Source: Corynebacterium sp. HMSC078H07
GTDB taxonomy: Bacteria; Actinomycetota; Actinomycetes; Mycobacteriales; Mycobacteriaceae
NCBI RefSeq assembly: GCF_001812805.1
Contig: NZ_KV810449.1
Span: forward strand, 1-64,000
Length of the DNA stretch: 64,000 nucleotides
Reading direction: 5' to 3'
Below, one piece after another: positions 48,717-57,601 of this stretch (position 1 is its first letter; each line of letters opens with the position of its first letter). Below the pieces are notes generated by a model. The model saw nothing but the letters and a program-made list of their open reading frames with translations. It had not been told where the DNA came from and did no database searches. A program made the translations under genes and the position numbers.

Positions 48717-50048
48717 TTATGCCTGTGGGTCCTCGAAACGAGCGGCAATCGCCTCGCCATGGGCCGGCAGAGCCTCTGCGGTAGCGAAGGCGATGACATT
48801 ATCGGCTACTTCTTCCAAGGCAGCGCGGTCATACTCCACGAGATTGACTGGGCGCAAGAAGGTATGCGTCGACAGACCCGCACTGAAACGTGCCGTGCCA
48901 GAAGTCGGCAAAACGTGGTTGGAGCCCGCTGTGTAATCGCCCAACGGCACCGGCGAATAATCACCAATGAAGATGGCACCGGCATGGCGGATGCGCTCAG
49001 CCACCTCGCGGGCCCTCGCGGTGTGAATCTCTAGGTGCTCAGCGGCGTAAGCATTTGCCACTGCAATGCTGGACTCGAGGTCACTGACCAGCACGATGCC
49101 GGACTGCTCACCGCGCAGCGCCTCCGCGGCGCGTTCTGCGTTGGCCGTCGAGGTGTAGCGCTGGTCAACTTCCGCATTGACCGCCTTCGCTAGGTCCTCG
49201 GAGTCCGTGATGAGTACGGAGGCTGCCATGGGGTCGTGCTCCGCCTGGGAGATGAGGTCATAGGCCACAAATACTGGATTGGCGGTGTCATCCGCCACAA
49301 TGGCAATCTCGGTTGGCCCCGCCTCGGCATCGATACCAACAACGCCGTGAACTGCGCGCTTAGCCGCCGCCACGAAGACGTTTCCGGGTCCAGTAATAAT
49401 GTCAACCGGCTCGAGTGCTTCTTCGCCGGTGGAGGGTTCATCGTCGCCGTATGCCAGCAAAGCAATAGCCTGGCCACCACCGACTGCCCATACTTCCTCG
49501 ATGCCAAGCATGTGGCAGGTGGCCAACACCGTCGGGTGCGGCAGCCCGCCGAATTCCTTTTGCGGCGGCGAGGCCACCACCATGGCCTGAGCACCCGCTT
49601 CCTGCGCCGGAACGGCATTCATAATGACGGAGGAAGGGTACACCGCCTTGCCACCAGGCACGTACAGGCCCACGCGTTCGATCGGCTGGAAAACTTCGGT
49701 CACCGTAGCGCCCGGCGCCAACGTCGTGGTGTGGGAGGAAGGCTTCTGGTCAGCATGGACCGCCCGTACGCGGGCAATGGATTCCTCGATCGCCGCGCGG
49801 ACCTGGGGCTCGAGCTCATCTGCGGCTTTCTGGAGTGCCTCAACACCTACACGTACTACTGCTGGACGTACGCCATCAAAGCGCTCGCCAAAGTCGAGGG
49901 CTGCTGCCGCACCACCCTTGCGCACTGCCTCCACCATAGGGACAACGGTGTCCATGACTGACGATACGTCCGTCCCGCCACGTGGCAGTACTCGGCGCAA
50001 GCGGGAGGTCCTGAGTTTTTCTCCGCGCAGGTCAATGGTTCGTAGCAT
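48717..50048 (-). CDS. hisD: Histidinol dehydrogenase
   Basis: Catalyses the last two steps of histidine synthesis, using zinc and NAD. The 443-residue protein has [18 protein letters not shown], the signature block [16 protein letters not shown] with [23 protein letters not shown], and the C-terminal [18 protein letters not shown]. It is the first gene of the his operon, with AAGGGG seven bases before ATG. The 160-base upstream region to the divergent YbjN-like gene is AT-rich near the start and holds the operon promoter. Confidence 0.97.
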   Translation of the reverse strand: MLRTIDLRGEKLRTSRLRRVLPRGGTDVSSVMDTVVPMVEAVRKGGAAAALDFGERFDGVRPAVVRVGVEALQKAADELEPQVRAAIEESIARVRAVHADQKPSSHTTTLAPGATVTEVFQPIERVGLYVPGGKAVYPSSVIMNAVPAQEAGAQAMVVASPPQKEFGGLPHPTVLATCHMLGIEEVWAVGGGQAIALLAYGDDEPSTGEEALEPVDIITGPGNVFVAAAKRAVHGVVGIDAEAGPTEIAIVADDTANPVFVAYDLISQAEHDPMAASVLITDSEDLAKAVNAEVDQRYTSTANAERAAEALRGEQSGIVLVSDLESSIAVANAYAAEHLEIHTARAREVAERIRHAGAIFIGDYSPVPLGDYTAGSNHVLPTSGTARFSAGLSTHTFLRPVNLVEYDRAALEEVADNVIAFATAEALPAHGEAIAARFEDPQA

Positions 50049-50063
50049 GGCAAGGCCCCTTTA

Positions 50064-50079
50064 ATAATATTTATAATAT
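50064..50079. promoter_or_regulatory. AT-rich direct repeat in the hisD leader
   Basis: ATAATAT-TT-ATAATAT starts 16 bases upstream of hisD in an otherwise GC-rich genome. TATAGT/TATAGA elements further upstream on the minus strand are candidate -10 boxes. It could be a protein-binding site or simply an unstructured ribosome standby region. Confidence 0.3.
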
Positions 50080-50147
50080 GCAGCGGTTTCTATACCTTCC
50101 CATTACTATACCTGCGCCAAAAAGCCAGCGAGTCCCAAGGTGCAGGT

Positions 50148-50172
50148 TATAGAATGTGTCACTAATAACACA
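50148..50172 (+). promoter_or_regulatory. Candidate -10 box plus inverted repeat upstream of the YbjN-like gene
   Basis: TATAGA (50148-50153) is followed at once by TGTGT, eight bases, ACACA (50155-50172). The repeat would lie on the transcription start and could be an operator. Spacing differs from the GlxR consensus (TGTG, eight bases, CACA), so no regulator is assigned. Confidence 0.3.
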
Positions 50173-50210
50173 TTGAGGCACCACCACCACTGGTGAAGAG
50201 AGGCGGCGAG

Positions 50211-51134
50211 ATGAGCAACGACGCCGACGAGCACGACGGCCAAGCCCACTCCGAGCTACTCACGCGCGTAGAAAAGCTCGCGCATTGTGAAGAGCTGGAC
50301 TGCATCCGCGTTCATGCCGACGAACTCCTCTTCCCCCATTCACCACTGGGTGAAACCCGCGCCTACATGGACACCGCAGGCGAGCCTATCCTGCGCCTCT
50401 ACACTACCCACAACGGCGTCCTGGACTTCGGTGAGATTCCGGAGCTCAGCGAGTTTGTCAACGACTGGAACCATGACTGCCTCTCACCTCATTTGGTGCT
50501 CAACTACTCCTCCCCCACTGAGGTTGAGGTGTGGGGTCATTCCTTTCTCGTTGTTCATCAGGAACCCACCACAGCACAGCTCGCAGCATCCATCCTGCCT
50601 GCCCTGTTCAACGCCGGAGCCTGTCTCGAAGAGCTTGCCTCCCGTTTCCCAGCGCTCATGTTGCCACGTCCACCGGCACCAGACGAGCCGTCGGAACTTG
50701 ATGGCGCTGTGTCCACCGTTGACATTGCCCGCTTGGAGGAGCTCTTGCCCTCGCTGGGAATCACGCGCTTCCAAGCGGATTCCTCCGACGCACTTTACGC
50801 GTGGATTAACGATGTCCTCTTTGCCTTCGCCATCGATTCCGGCCCCAGCCTCATCATCAAAGGTCATTGGGACCCCAACTTGCCAGGCAGCGAGTTTTCT
50901 AAAATTTTCCTCATCTGCAATGACTGGAACCGCACCAATCACTCCGCCTCCGCGTTCTGTCACTCCAACGTCGATGGGCTCCAAGTTCGCGTGGACTATG
51001 CGGTGATGACGGGAGCAGGGCTTTCCGACGCCCAACTGGTCACCGCCCTAGGCCGCGGCATTAAGCACGTCCTCCATGGCATCGACGACATTTCGCACGA
51101 TGCCGTGGGCTCCTCCCCCGTTGTCTGGCCCTAG
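50211..51134 (+). CDS. YbjN-domain protein (two tandem domains)
   Basis: A 307-residue soluble acidic protein with two YbjN-like units (roughly 15-150 and 170-305). Each contains a strand-rich segment ending in a Asn-Asp-Trp-Asn motif (FVNDWNHD in the first, LICNDWNRTN in the second), the usual YbjN signature of a secretion-chaperone-like fold. The biochemical role is unknown; E. coli YbjN affects stress and motility genes. The start is ATG preceded by AGGCGGCGAG. Its stop overlaps the converging membrane protein gene by four bases. Confidence 0.8.
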   Translation: MSNDADEHDGQAHSELLTRVEKLAHCEELDCIRVHADELLFPHSPLGETRAYMDTAGEPILRLYTTHNGVLDFGEIPELSEFVNDWNHDCLSPHLVLNYSSPTEVEVWGHSFLVVHQEPTTAQLAASILPALFNAGACLEELASRFPALMLPRPPAPDEPSELDGAVSTVDIARLEELLPSLGITRFQADSSDALYAWINDVLFAFAIDSGPSLIIKGHWDPNLPGSEFSKIFLICNDWNRTNHSASAFCHSNVDGLQVRVDYAVMTGAGLSDAQLVTALGRGIKHVLHGIDDISHDAVGSSPVVWP

Positions 51135-51652
51135 TCAGCGTCTTCCGGCAGTGCACCAAGACCGGGATCAGGATTGATAAAAACCGCCGACCAGTAGGCA
51201 AACATAGCCATGAATGGTGCCACCAACCATCCAATGGCCGGGGTGAATTTAGGAACAAACTCGACGAACTCGCCAGGATTTTCCGGAACCGAGGTCGCCG
51301 TGGCACCGCCACAGACATAAAAGGCCGCTGCACCAGCGAGGCAGACCACGCCGGACCACACCAGTACGCCGACTCCGCGGTAGCGCTCACCCCGCAGATA
51401 GGCCACCGTTCCCATCACCACGCCTAGTATTCCGGTGATGATAACGAAAGTAATAAAGGACAAGAACTGGACGTTGGCACCGTTGCTCAGCGCATAGCCA
51501 CCACCTTCTACTCGGTGGCCTTCCAATGTTGGCCGCCATAGACCCCACAGCGCGCCCGAAGCACTGAAGATGAGGAGCGCCAACGCGAGCAACCCCGCGC
51601 CAAAGCCGATGGCGCGGGGTATGCGAAAGCTATGTGCACGTAGTGCAGTCAC
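51131..51652 (-). CDS. Hypothetical membrane protein (four helices)
   Basis: A 173-residue protein with helices near residues 17-37 (GAGLLALALLIFSASGALWG), 64-85, 93-112 and 140-158. It has a GTG start eight bases after the lipoprotein gene stop, so it is likely cotranslated with it. The loop after helix 1 (WRPTLEGHRVEGGGYAL) and the one after helix 3 are probably extracytoplasmic. No family is recognised. The tail is acidic. Confidence 0.65.
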   Translation of the reverse strand: MTALRAHSFRIPRAIGFGAGLLALALLIFSASGALWGLWRPTLEGHRVEGGGYALSNGANVQFLSFITFVIITGILGVVMGTVAYLRGERYRGVGVLVWSGVVCLAGAAAFYVCGGATATSVPENPGEFVEFVPKFTPAIGWLVAPFMAMFAYWSAVFINPDPGLGALPEDAD

Positions 51653-51660
51653 GAGCTGTT

Positions 51661-52401
51661 TTAGTTGCAGAAGGTCCAGTTACCATTCTCGCGCTTGAAG
51701 CGCATGGTGGAGCTGTCCAAGCCCTTGCTGGTGTTAACGTTCACGGTTGCGGAGGCGGAGTCGCCGTCAACAACAACGTCGTTGATGGACTCAACGCCGG
51801 TCTGGGTCCAGTCGAAGCCCTCCATCTGAGAGGTATCAGCACCGGAAGCAGCCATCATGTCCTTGAGCTGGTTCATCGGAACGTCCGGAATCTGGTTGTA
51901 GTCAAGCTCGCTCAGGCCAGAGTTCGGGTCATTACGCACGGCTTCACAGGTGTGATCCGGCAGGTACTTCACGAAGCTACGCATGGTCTGCTGGTCATAC
52001 ATACCGCGAACCAGGCCGTTGATGCCATCGATGTCTTCCTGGCTAGCTGCCTGCCCCTGGATGGGCTCTACCTTCGGCATGCTCTGGAAGGGATCAACAC
52101 CGTTCTCGAACGGGTTGGCCAGAGTCTGGTCAGCGCCTTCCTCAGCCGGGGCTTTCTCGCCCTCCGGCTTCGGGTCCTGGCCTTCACCTTCCTTCTTGTC
52201 CTTCTCCTCGCCTTCCTTCTTCTCAGCGTCCTTATCCTCAGAGGTCTCACCCTCCTTGGCCTTGGTCGTGGTGGTGGTCTTTACAGCGGAGGATGCAGCG
52301 TCAGCAACTTCTTCGCCTTTGTCGCCACATGCAGTCAGGGTCAACGGTGCAACCAGTGCGACTGCGATGAGGGACTTCTTAGCGGGGGTCAGAAAAGACA
52401 A
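51661..52401 (-). CDS. Lipoprotein with Lys/Glu-rich linker and C-terminal folded domain
   Basis: A 246-residue lipoprotein. The chosen start is TTG, seven bases after AGGAG, giving a lipoprotein signal with basic n-region (AKKS), hydrophobic core and lipobox Leu-Thr-Ala-Cys25. The ORF can be extended upstream, but that adds an atypical N terminus. Residues about 28-100 are a low-complexity linker (Lys, Glu, Asp, Gly), and the C-terminal ~140 residues form a domain resembling the DUF4878/NTF2-like fold of corynebacterial lipoproteins, with one Cys in each half. It would be lipidated by Lgt. The function is unknown. Confidence 0.75.
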   Translation of the reverse strand: MSFLTPAKKSLIAVALVAPLTLTACGDKGEEVADAASSAVKTTTTTKAKEGETSEDKDAEKKEGEEKDKKEGEGQDPKPEGEKAPAEEGADQTLANPFENGVDPFQSMPKVEPIQGQAASQEDIDGINGLVRGMYDQQTMRSFVKYLPDHTCEAVRNDPNSGLSELDYNQIPDVPMNQLKDMMAASGADTSQMEGFDWTQTGVESINDVVVDGDSASATVNVNTSKGLDSSTMRFKRENGNWTFCN

Positions 52402-52572
52402 GGGATAACTCCTAATTTCCAATAATGAGAGCGACAGATTGCACGCTCGTGTGCAGTTCACATAACCCTAACAAGCAGTGGTTGAAGAATTCATGACCTA
52501 AACCTTGAAGGTTCCTGTGAACCTCACTACTCTTTTTTACTCACAAGAGCCACATTAAGACCACGAGATCCG

Positions 52573-52578
52573 TACAGT
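52573..52578 (+). promoter_or_regulatory. Candidate -10 box of the TetR gene (leaderless)
   Basis: TACAGT ends eight bases before the GTG start; there is no SD sequence. Pattern-based call. Confidence 0.45.
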
Positions 52579-52586
52579 AGTCTTTT

Positions 52587-53111
52587 GTGCACCTTTCTCG
52601 CGACGCTATTGTTTCCACGGCCCTCGAGCTCCTCACGAGCTACGGGCTGGCTGATGTCACCATGCGGCGCGTCGCTACCACCCTCGGTGTGGCTCCCGGC
52701 GCATTGTACTGGCACGTAGCCAACAAGCAGGCTTTGATTGCCGCCATGGCTACCGAAATCATCTCGCCGGTATCCGGGGAGACCCCCGCCGAGTTGGCCA
52801 GTTCCCTCCACCGCGAGCTCAGCCGCTGGCGCGACGGCGCAGAAGTAGCCATCGCCGGTGCCGCGTTCCCCGAGTCCACAACCCGCGCAGACCTCGAGGA
52901 GCTCTTCGCTGCAGCGTTGGAGCGAGAGGTACCGGAGGGGGCGTCGGAAAGCATCGGCGTTGCCGCCCGCACCTTGATCCATTACGTCCTCGGTGCCACC
53001 TTCCTCGAACAATCCCAAGCCCAATTGGGAGGCCTGTCTGCAGAGGCACACACTGACGACGCCTCCATCCGCGCCACAGAACTCGTGGTCGCCGGATTAC
53101 GTGCGCTCTAA
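52587..53111 (+). CDS. TetR family transcriptional regulator
   Basis: A 174-residue regulator, at the short end for TetR proteins. The helix-turn-helix (about residues 4-50) includes YGLADVTMRRVATTLGVAPG and ALYWHVANKQALI, a classical TetR pattern. The C-terminal ligand domain is short and Ala/Glu-rich. The GTG start has TACAGT eight bases upstream. It is divergent from the lipoprotein gene (185-base gap), a common arrangement for a repressor and its target, and 62 bases before glgX on the same strand. The real target is unknown. Confidence 0.85.
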   Translation: MHLSRDAIVSTALELLTSYGLADVTMRRVATTLGVAPGALYWHVANKQALIAAMATEIISPVSGETPAELASSLHRELSRWRDGAEVAIAGAAFPESTTRADLEELFAAALEREVPEGASESIGVAARTLIHYVLGATFLEQSQAQLGGLSAEAHTDDASIRATELVVAGLRAL

Positions 53112-53160
53112 GCTCATCTGCTCCGATAGTTTTAGCTCAGCCACATTCCCCAGAATTGGC

Positions 53161-53166
53161 TAAGCT
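53161..53166 (+). promoter_or_regulatory. Candidate -10 box of glgX (leaderless)
   Basis: TAAGCT ends seven bases before the ATG; there is no SD sequence. Confidence 0.45.
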
Positions 53167-53173
53167 GAACCCC

Positions 53174-55402
53174 ATGACTGACACCCGTGCCGAAGCACCC
53201 CATTCCCGCCAAGTGTGGCCTGGTTCCCCGTCCCCTCTCGGTTCCACCTTCGATGGAGCCGGAACCAACTTCGCCATCTTTTCCGAAGCCGCTGAGAAAA
53301 TCGAACTTTGCCTCATAGATCAAGACAACAACGAAGAGCGCATCGAACTCACCGAAGTCACTGCGCACGTGTGGCATGCCTACCTCCCCAACGTCTCCCC
53401 CGGCCAGCGCTATGGCTACCGCGTCCATGGTCCCTACGACCCCAAGCAGGGCTTGCGCTGTGACCCCTCCAAGCTGCTTGTTGATCCCTACGCCCGAGCA
53501 TTCGACGGAGACTTCGACGGGGACGCCTCACTGTATTCCTATGACATCCACGCCGAAGAACCCGGCACCGGCCGCAACGAGGAAGACTCGCTGGGCCACA
53601 CCATGCTCTCAGTTGTCATCAACCCGTTCTTCGAGTGGCACGGCGACAACCGCCCCCACACCCCGGATAACGAAACCATCATTTACGAAGCCCACGTTAA
53701 GGGCATGACGATGACCCACCCGGAGGTCCCCGAAGAACTCCGCGGCACCTATGCCGGCATGGCGCACCCGGCCATCATCAATTACTTCAAGGACCTTGGC
53801 GTAACGGCAGTGGAACTACTGCCGGTCCACCAGTTCCTCCAGGATGATCGCCTACGTCAGCTGGACCTGCGCAACTACTGGGGCTACAACACCTTTGGTT
53901 TCTTTGCCCCGCATGCAGATTATGCCTACGCCAAGAAGCCCGGCGAGGTCGTTGCCGAGTTCAAGGCCATGGTTCGCGCCTTCCACGAAGCCGGCATCGA
54001 GGTCATCCTCGACGTGGTGTACAACCACACCGCTGAAGGCAACCATATGGGCCCCACCATCGCTTTCCGCGGCATTGACAACCATGCGTACTACCGCTTG
54101 GTGGATGACAATCCCGAGCACTACATGGACTACACCGGCACCGGTAACTCCCTGAACGTGCGCCACCCGCATTCGCTGCAGCTCATCATGGATTCCCTGC
54201 GCTACTGGGTGACGGAAATGCGTGTCGATGGTTTCCGCTTCGACTTGGCTTCCACTCTGGCGCGTGAACTGGATGACGTCGATAAGCTCGCCACCTTCTT
54301 TGATTTGGTCCAGCAGGATCCAGTGGTCTCCAAGGTCAAGCTCATTGCCGAGCCGTGGGACGTAGGGCACAACGGTTACCAGGTCGGTAACTTCCCACCG
54401 ATCTGGAGCGAATGGAACGGCAAGTACCGCGACACCGTCCGTGACTTCTGGCGCGGTGAGCCAGCCACCATGGGTGAGTTCGCCTCTCGCTTGACTGGCT
54501 CCTCTGACCTGTACGCCAACAATGGCCGCCGCCCCACCGCGTCTATCAACTTCATCACCGCGCACGATGGCTTCACGCTGCGTGACTTGGTGACGTACAA
54601 CGAAAAGCACAACGACGCTAACGGTGAAGACAACCGTGATGGCGAGTCCCACAACCGTTCGTGGAACCACGGTGTGGAGGGCCCGACTGACGACGAAGAA
54701 GTTAAGAAGCTTCGCCGCCGCCAAGTCCGTAACTTCCTCACCACTCTCCTGCTGTCTCAGGGCACCCCGATGCTCTGCCATGGTGACGAGCTGGGCCGCA
54801 CACAGGGCGGCAACAACAACGTCTATTGCCAGGACAACGAGATTTCCTGGATTGATTGGTCCATGCTGAATGAGGAAAAGAACGCCGCCATGCACGGCTT
54901 CACCAAGCGCCTCATCAACATCCGCCGCAACCACCCAGTATTCCGCCGGCAGCGCTTCCTGGCTGGTGGCCCCTTCGGTTCTGATGTCAAAGACCGCGAT
55001 ATCGCGTGGCTGGTGCCTTCTGGCAAGCTCATGACTCCAGAGGACTGGGACTTTGAATTCGGTAAGGCCCTCATGGTCTACCTCAACGGCAATGCGATTA
55101 CGGAAACCACTGCCCGTGGTGAGCGTATTACGGATGATTCCTTCATCATGATCTTCAATGCCCACCACGAGGACATCGAGTTCACTCTTCCCACCAAGGA
55201 CTTGGGTGCTAGCTGGCGCCTCATCGTGGATACGTCCGATTCCGGCGGTTACCCGGACGAGGAGAAGATTATTGACGCTGCCGGAACCATCGTGGTTCAG
55301 CCGCGTACGACGCTTATCCTGCGCCAGACCGAACCACCTGTGTTCGATGATGCCGACGAGGCAACAGAGGCAGCTGACGCTTCCGAATCGAACGAGAACT
55401 AG
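53174..55402 (+). CDS. glgX: Glycogen debranching enzyme GlgX
   Basis: Cleaves alpha-1,6 branches of phosphorylase-trimmed glycogen. The 742-residue GH13 isoamylase-type protein has an N-terminal CBM48-like domain (about 15-110, PLGSTFDGAGTNFAIFSEAA) and the catalytic barrel with DVVYNHTAEG, the nucleophile Asp357 in DGFRFDLAS, acid/base Glu393 in IAEPWD, and ITAHDGF. The C-terminal tail is acidic. The start is ATG beside a TAAGCT box. It partners functionally with glgP in the same window. Confidence 0.96.
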   Translation: MTDTRAEAPHSRQVWPGSPSPLGSTFDGAGTNFAIFSEAAEKIELCLIDQDNNEERIELTEVTAHVWHAYLPNVSPGQRYGYRVHGPYDPKQGLRCDPSKLLVDPYARAFDGDFDGDASLYSYDIHAEEPGTGRNEEDSLGHTMLSVVINPFFEWHGDNRPHTPDNETIIYEAHVKGMTMTHPEVPEELRGTYAGMAHPAIINYFKDLGVTAVELLPVHQFLQDDRLRQLDLRNYWGYNTFGFFAPHADYAYAKKPGEVVAEFKAMVRAFHEAGIEVILDVVYNHTAEGNHMGPTIAFRGIDNHAYYRLVDDNPEHYMDYTGTGNSLNVRHPHSLQLIMDSLRYWVTEMRVDGFRFDLASTLARELDDVDKLATFFDLVQQDPVVSKVKLIAEPWDVGHNGYQVGNFPPIWSEWNGKYRDTVRDFWRGEPATMGEFASRLTGSSDLYANNGRRPTASINFITAHDGFTLRDLVTYNEKHNDANGEDNRDGESHNRSWNHGVEGPTDDEEVKKLRRRQVRNFLTTLLLSQGTPMLCHGDELGRTQGGNNNVYCQDNEISWIDWSMLNEEKNAAMHGFTKRLINIRRNHPVFRRQRFLAGGPFGSDVKDRDIAWLVPSGKLMTPEDWDFEFGKALMVYLNGNAITETTARGERITDDSFIMIFNAHHEDIEFTLPTKDLGASWRLIVDTSDSGGYPDEEKIIDAAGTIVVQPRTTLILRQTEPPVFDDADEATEAADASESNEN

Positions 55403-55448
55403 ACTGGCTTCTCATCCCCAGTCTGCAACGATGCCCTGAAAGGAATCC

Positions 55449-56822
55449 GTGTCCTATACCGCCCACGGTGCCGTCGTCGACGTCACCGCCGATGCCCTGA
55501 TTCTTCACCGCTCCCAGCTTGCAGCTTCCCTAGGCGCTCCAGCCCACGAGGAAATCCCGCTGGCTGGAGCCACGGGTGTGGAGAGCTCGGCACCGACGGC
55601 AACGAGTTTCGGACAGGTCATCGTGCGTGGCGAAGGCGATACCGAACTCACTATGATTCGTATCGCCCCCGGCCAGGACGCGGAAGCACTAGCTTCCGCA
55701 GTAGAGGCTGTTCTGCGCGGCGAGGCACCAGCCGCCAGCGCAGGTGTCAAGGGGCTGAATTTCACCGCTGTTGACGTGGAAACAGCCAACGATAACTGGG
55801 GTTCCGTGTGCCAGATTGGTGCGGTCCGTTTCCGCGATGGTGAAGAAACCGAATCCCGCACGTGGCTGTGTACCCCTCCGCCCGGTTTGGAGCACTTCGA
55901 CGAGGTGAACGTCAGCATTCACGGAATTACTGCGGATGACGTTGCCGATGCTTCTCCCTTCGCGGACGCCGCTGCGGAGCTCTTCGAATTCCTCGGCACG
56001 GACACACTTGTTGCCCACAATGCACAGTTCGACTCAACTGCGCTACGCACGGGCCTGCGCACGGCCAACGCTCCTGTTCCGGATGTTCGCCTCGCGTGTT
56101 CTTTAGCCTTGGCACGCGACGCCTCCCGCGCCGGCGTTATCGATGTGGCCAACCACAAGCTCCCCACCGTGGCGTCCTTCGTCGGTGCGGACGACTTCCA
56201 GCACCACGAAGCCACCGCCGATGCCCGCGCGGCTGGCGTCATCATCACCGGTCTCGCCCGACGTTTCGGACACTCGGGATCCATCGAGGACCTTTTCACC
56301 ACCCGCGAGTTTGCTTTGGGCAGCTTGAGCGAAGAATCCGTCATTCCGGTGTTGCGCGCTAACACCGCACCACTATCCGCTGCGGATCTGGGTGCCGGCA
56401 CAGATTTCCGTGATAACACCCGCATGGCCGGCACCGAAACGAGCTCGAAGAAAAAGAGCTCCGGCTCCCAGGACCGTCGCGGCCCAGCGCCCTGGCAATC
56501 AGTCGCTACCCCAGACACGGTTCCGGACCCTAACCCCGACGCTGACCCTGAGGGCGCACTCTTTAACCAACACGTCACCCTCACCGGTGACTTTGAGCCT
56601 TTCGATAAAGGCCTGTTGTGGTCCAAGATTGCTGAGCGCGGCGGCCAAGTGGGCAAGAACGTGACCAAGAAAACCACCATCCTGGTCGTGGGACAGTGGG
56701 CTACGAAGACCTCCAAGGAAAAGCGCGCCGAAGAGTTACAAGCCAAGGGCCAGGACATCGCGATTTGGCCGGTGGACAAGCTTCTCTCCGAACTCCAGCT
56801 CGACGAGGCACCACCGTTCTAA
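55449..56822 (+). CDS. DnaQ-like DEDDh exonuclease with C-terminal BRCT domain
   Basis: A 457-residue three-part protein. Residues 1-95 form a beta-rich N-terminal domain of unknown class (possibly PH-like, inference). Residues about 105-275 are a DEDDh exonuclease: FTAVDVETAND (Asp109, Glu111), VAHNAQFDSTAL and HEATADARAAGVI. A Ser/Lys/Pro-rich linker follows, then a BRCT domain (about 370-455; HVTLTGDF, GGQVGKNVTKKTTILVVG). Epsilon-type exonuclease plus BRCT suggests DNA repair or proofreading. The start is GTG behind AGGA. Confidence 0.88.
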   Translation: MSYTAHGAVVDVTADALILHRSQLAASLGAPAHEEIPLAGATGVESSAPTATSFGQVIVRGEGDTELTMIRIAPGQDAEALASAVEAVLRGEAPAASAGVKGLNFTAVDVETANDNWGSVCQIGAVRFRDGEETESRTWLCTPPPGLEHFDEVNVSIHGITADDVADASPFADAAAELFEFLGTDTLVAHNAQFDSTALRTGLRTANAPVPDVRLACSLALARDASRAGVIDVANHKLPTVASFVGADDFQHHEATADARAAGVIITGLARRFGHSGSIEDLFTTREFALGSLSEESVIPVLRANTAPLSAADLGAGTDFRDNTRMAGTETSSKKKSSGSQDRRGPAPWQSVATPDTVPDPNPDADPEGALFNQHVTLTGDFEPFDKGLLWSKIAERGGQVGKNVTKKTTILVVGQWATKTSKEKRAEELQAKGQDIAIWPVDKLLSELQLDEAPPF

Positions 56823-56950
56823 AGGCACAACCGGCTCGGCGTCTTGTCTAGCTCGCGCAAATTTCCCAGAAAAGCTGGGAACCAACGGGCATGCGACACA
56901 GTCCAATAAGGGCAAGAAATTCTTAAGCTCTACTCTTACTGGAGAACGCC

Positions 56951-57559
56951 ATGACCGTTGTAGCGCCTTCTGCCCTCGATGTTGACCGCCTTTTGCCATC
57001 TCTGTGCCCGAGCAACGAGCTCAGCGGCGTGAAACTCTGTGATGACGGATTTGGTGACTCCCCTGCCAGCATCCAGCTTTCCCGCACGCTGTCCATGACG
57101 TTGACTCATGGCGATGGTTCTTCTGTCAAACGCGTCAGTCAGCGTGCGCTCGACGATATGGGGCTCACGGTTCGCCAGGCATGGGACGCCTCATCGCTCA
57201 ACCTGCAGCGCAGGGCCCTGACGGACCAGGGGTTGCGCTTCTTTACTCGCCCTGCCGAACACAGCCTGCCCGGTGCTGAGGGCAGCGTGGAGGTTCGTGC
57301 GCACCGCTGCTCTATCTCCGCATGGTTGGCGCACCCCCAAACGTTCGTCATTGTGGATAATCACCTTCGCCGTCTGACCCAAGCTCAGCGCATCACGTAC
57401 CTCGTTCCCGACGCACACACGCTATTCGCTTTGACTGATACTCCTGACAGCACAGCAACCGCGTTAGCCGGCCGCGCTAGCGAACTGCGCCCACGCCATC
57501 GCCCCATACTGAGCCTGCGCCCACTAGTATTGGCTAACGGCTTTCCTTTGGAGGTATAG
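56951..57559 (+). CDS. Hypothetical protein upstream of the alarmone synthetase gene
   Basis: A 202-residue soluble protein that I do not recognise. It is preceded by GGAG six bases before ATG. The middle carries conserved-looking patches: QRALDDMGLTVRQAWDAS, GLRFFTRPAEHS and SISAWLAHPQTFVIVDNHLR, followed by LVPDAHTLFALTD. There are no helices for the membrane and no signal peptide. The alarmone synthetase gene follows 42 bases later on the same strand, so cotranscription is likely. Stress-response association is inferred only from this neighbour. Confidence 0.7.
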   Translation: MTVVAPSALDVDRLLPSLCPSNELSGVKLCDDGFGDSPASIQLSRTLSMTLTHGDGSSVKRVSQRALDDMGLTVRQAWDASSLNLQRRALTDQGLRFFTRPAEHSLPGAEGSVEVRAHRCSISAWLAHPQTFVIVDNHLRRLTQAQRITYLVPDAHTLFALTDTPDSTATALAGRASELRPRHRPILSLRPLVLANGFPLEV

Positions 57560-57601
57560 AACAACCTCCTTTTCCCCTCACTGCCGTGACCGAAAGGAGT
57601 C

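Noticed and set aside
48644-48799. N-terminal extension of HisC through the tandem repeat
   Set aside because: The frame is open, but the sequence is repeat-derived and overlaps the hisD end; a strong SD sequence supports the ATG at 48643.
50149-50172. GlxR (CRP-type) site upstream of the YbjN-like gene
   Set aside because: TGTGT and ACACA are symmetrical, but the distance between TGTG and CACA is ten, not the eight bases of the GlxR consensus.
53852-55168. Long open frame (438 codons) on the minus strand inside glgX
   Set aside because: Fully antisense to the GlgX catalytic domain with all motifs; composition (Val/Glu/His-rich without domain pattern) is typical of a shadow frame.
56863-56881. 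Hairpin TTCCCAG-AAAAG-CTGGGAA after the exonuclease-BRCT gene considered as a terminator
   Set aside because: Only seven base pairs, no U-tract, and too close to the next gene's upstream region to be sure; left out of the feature list.
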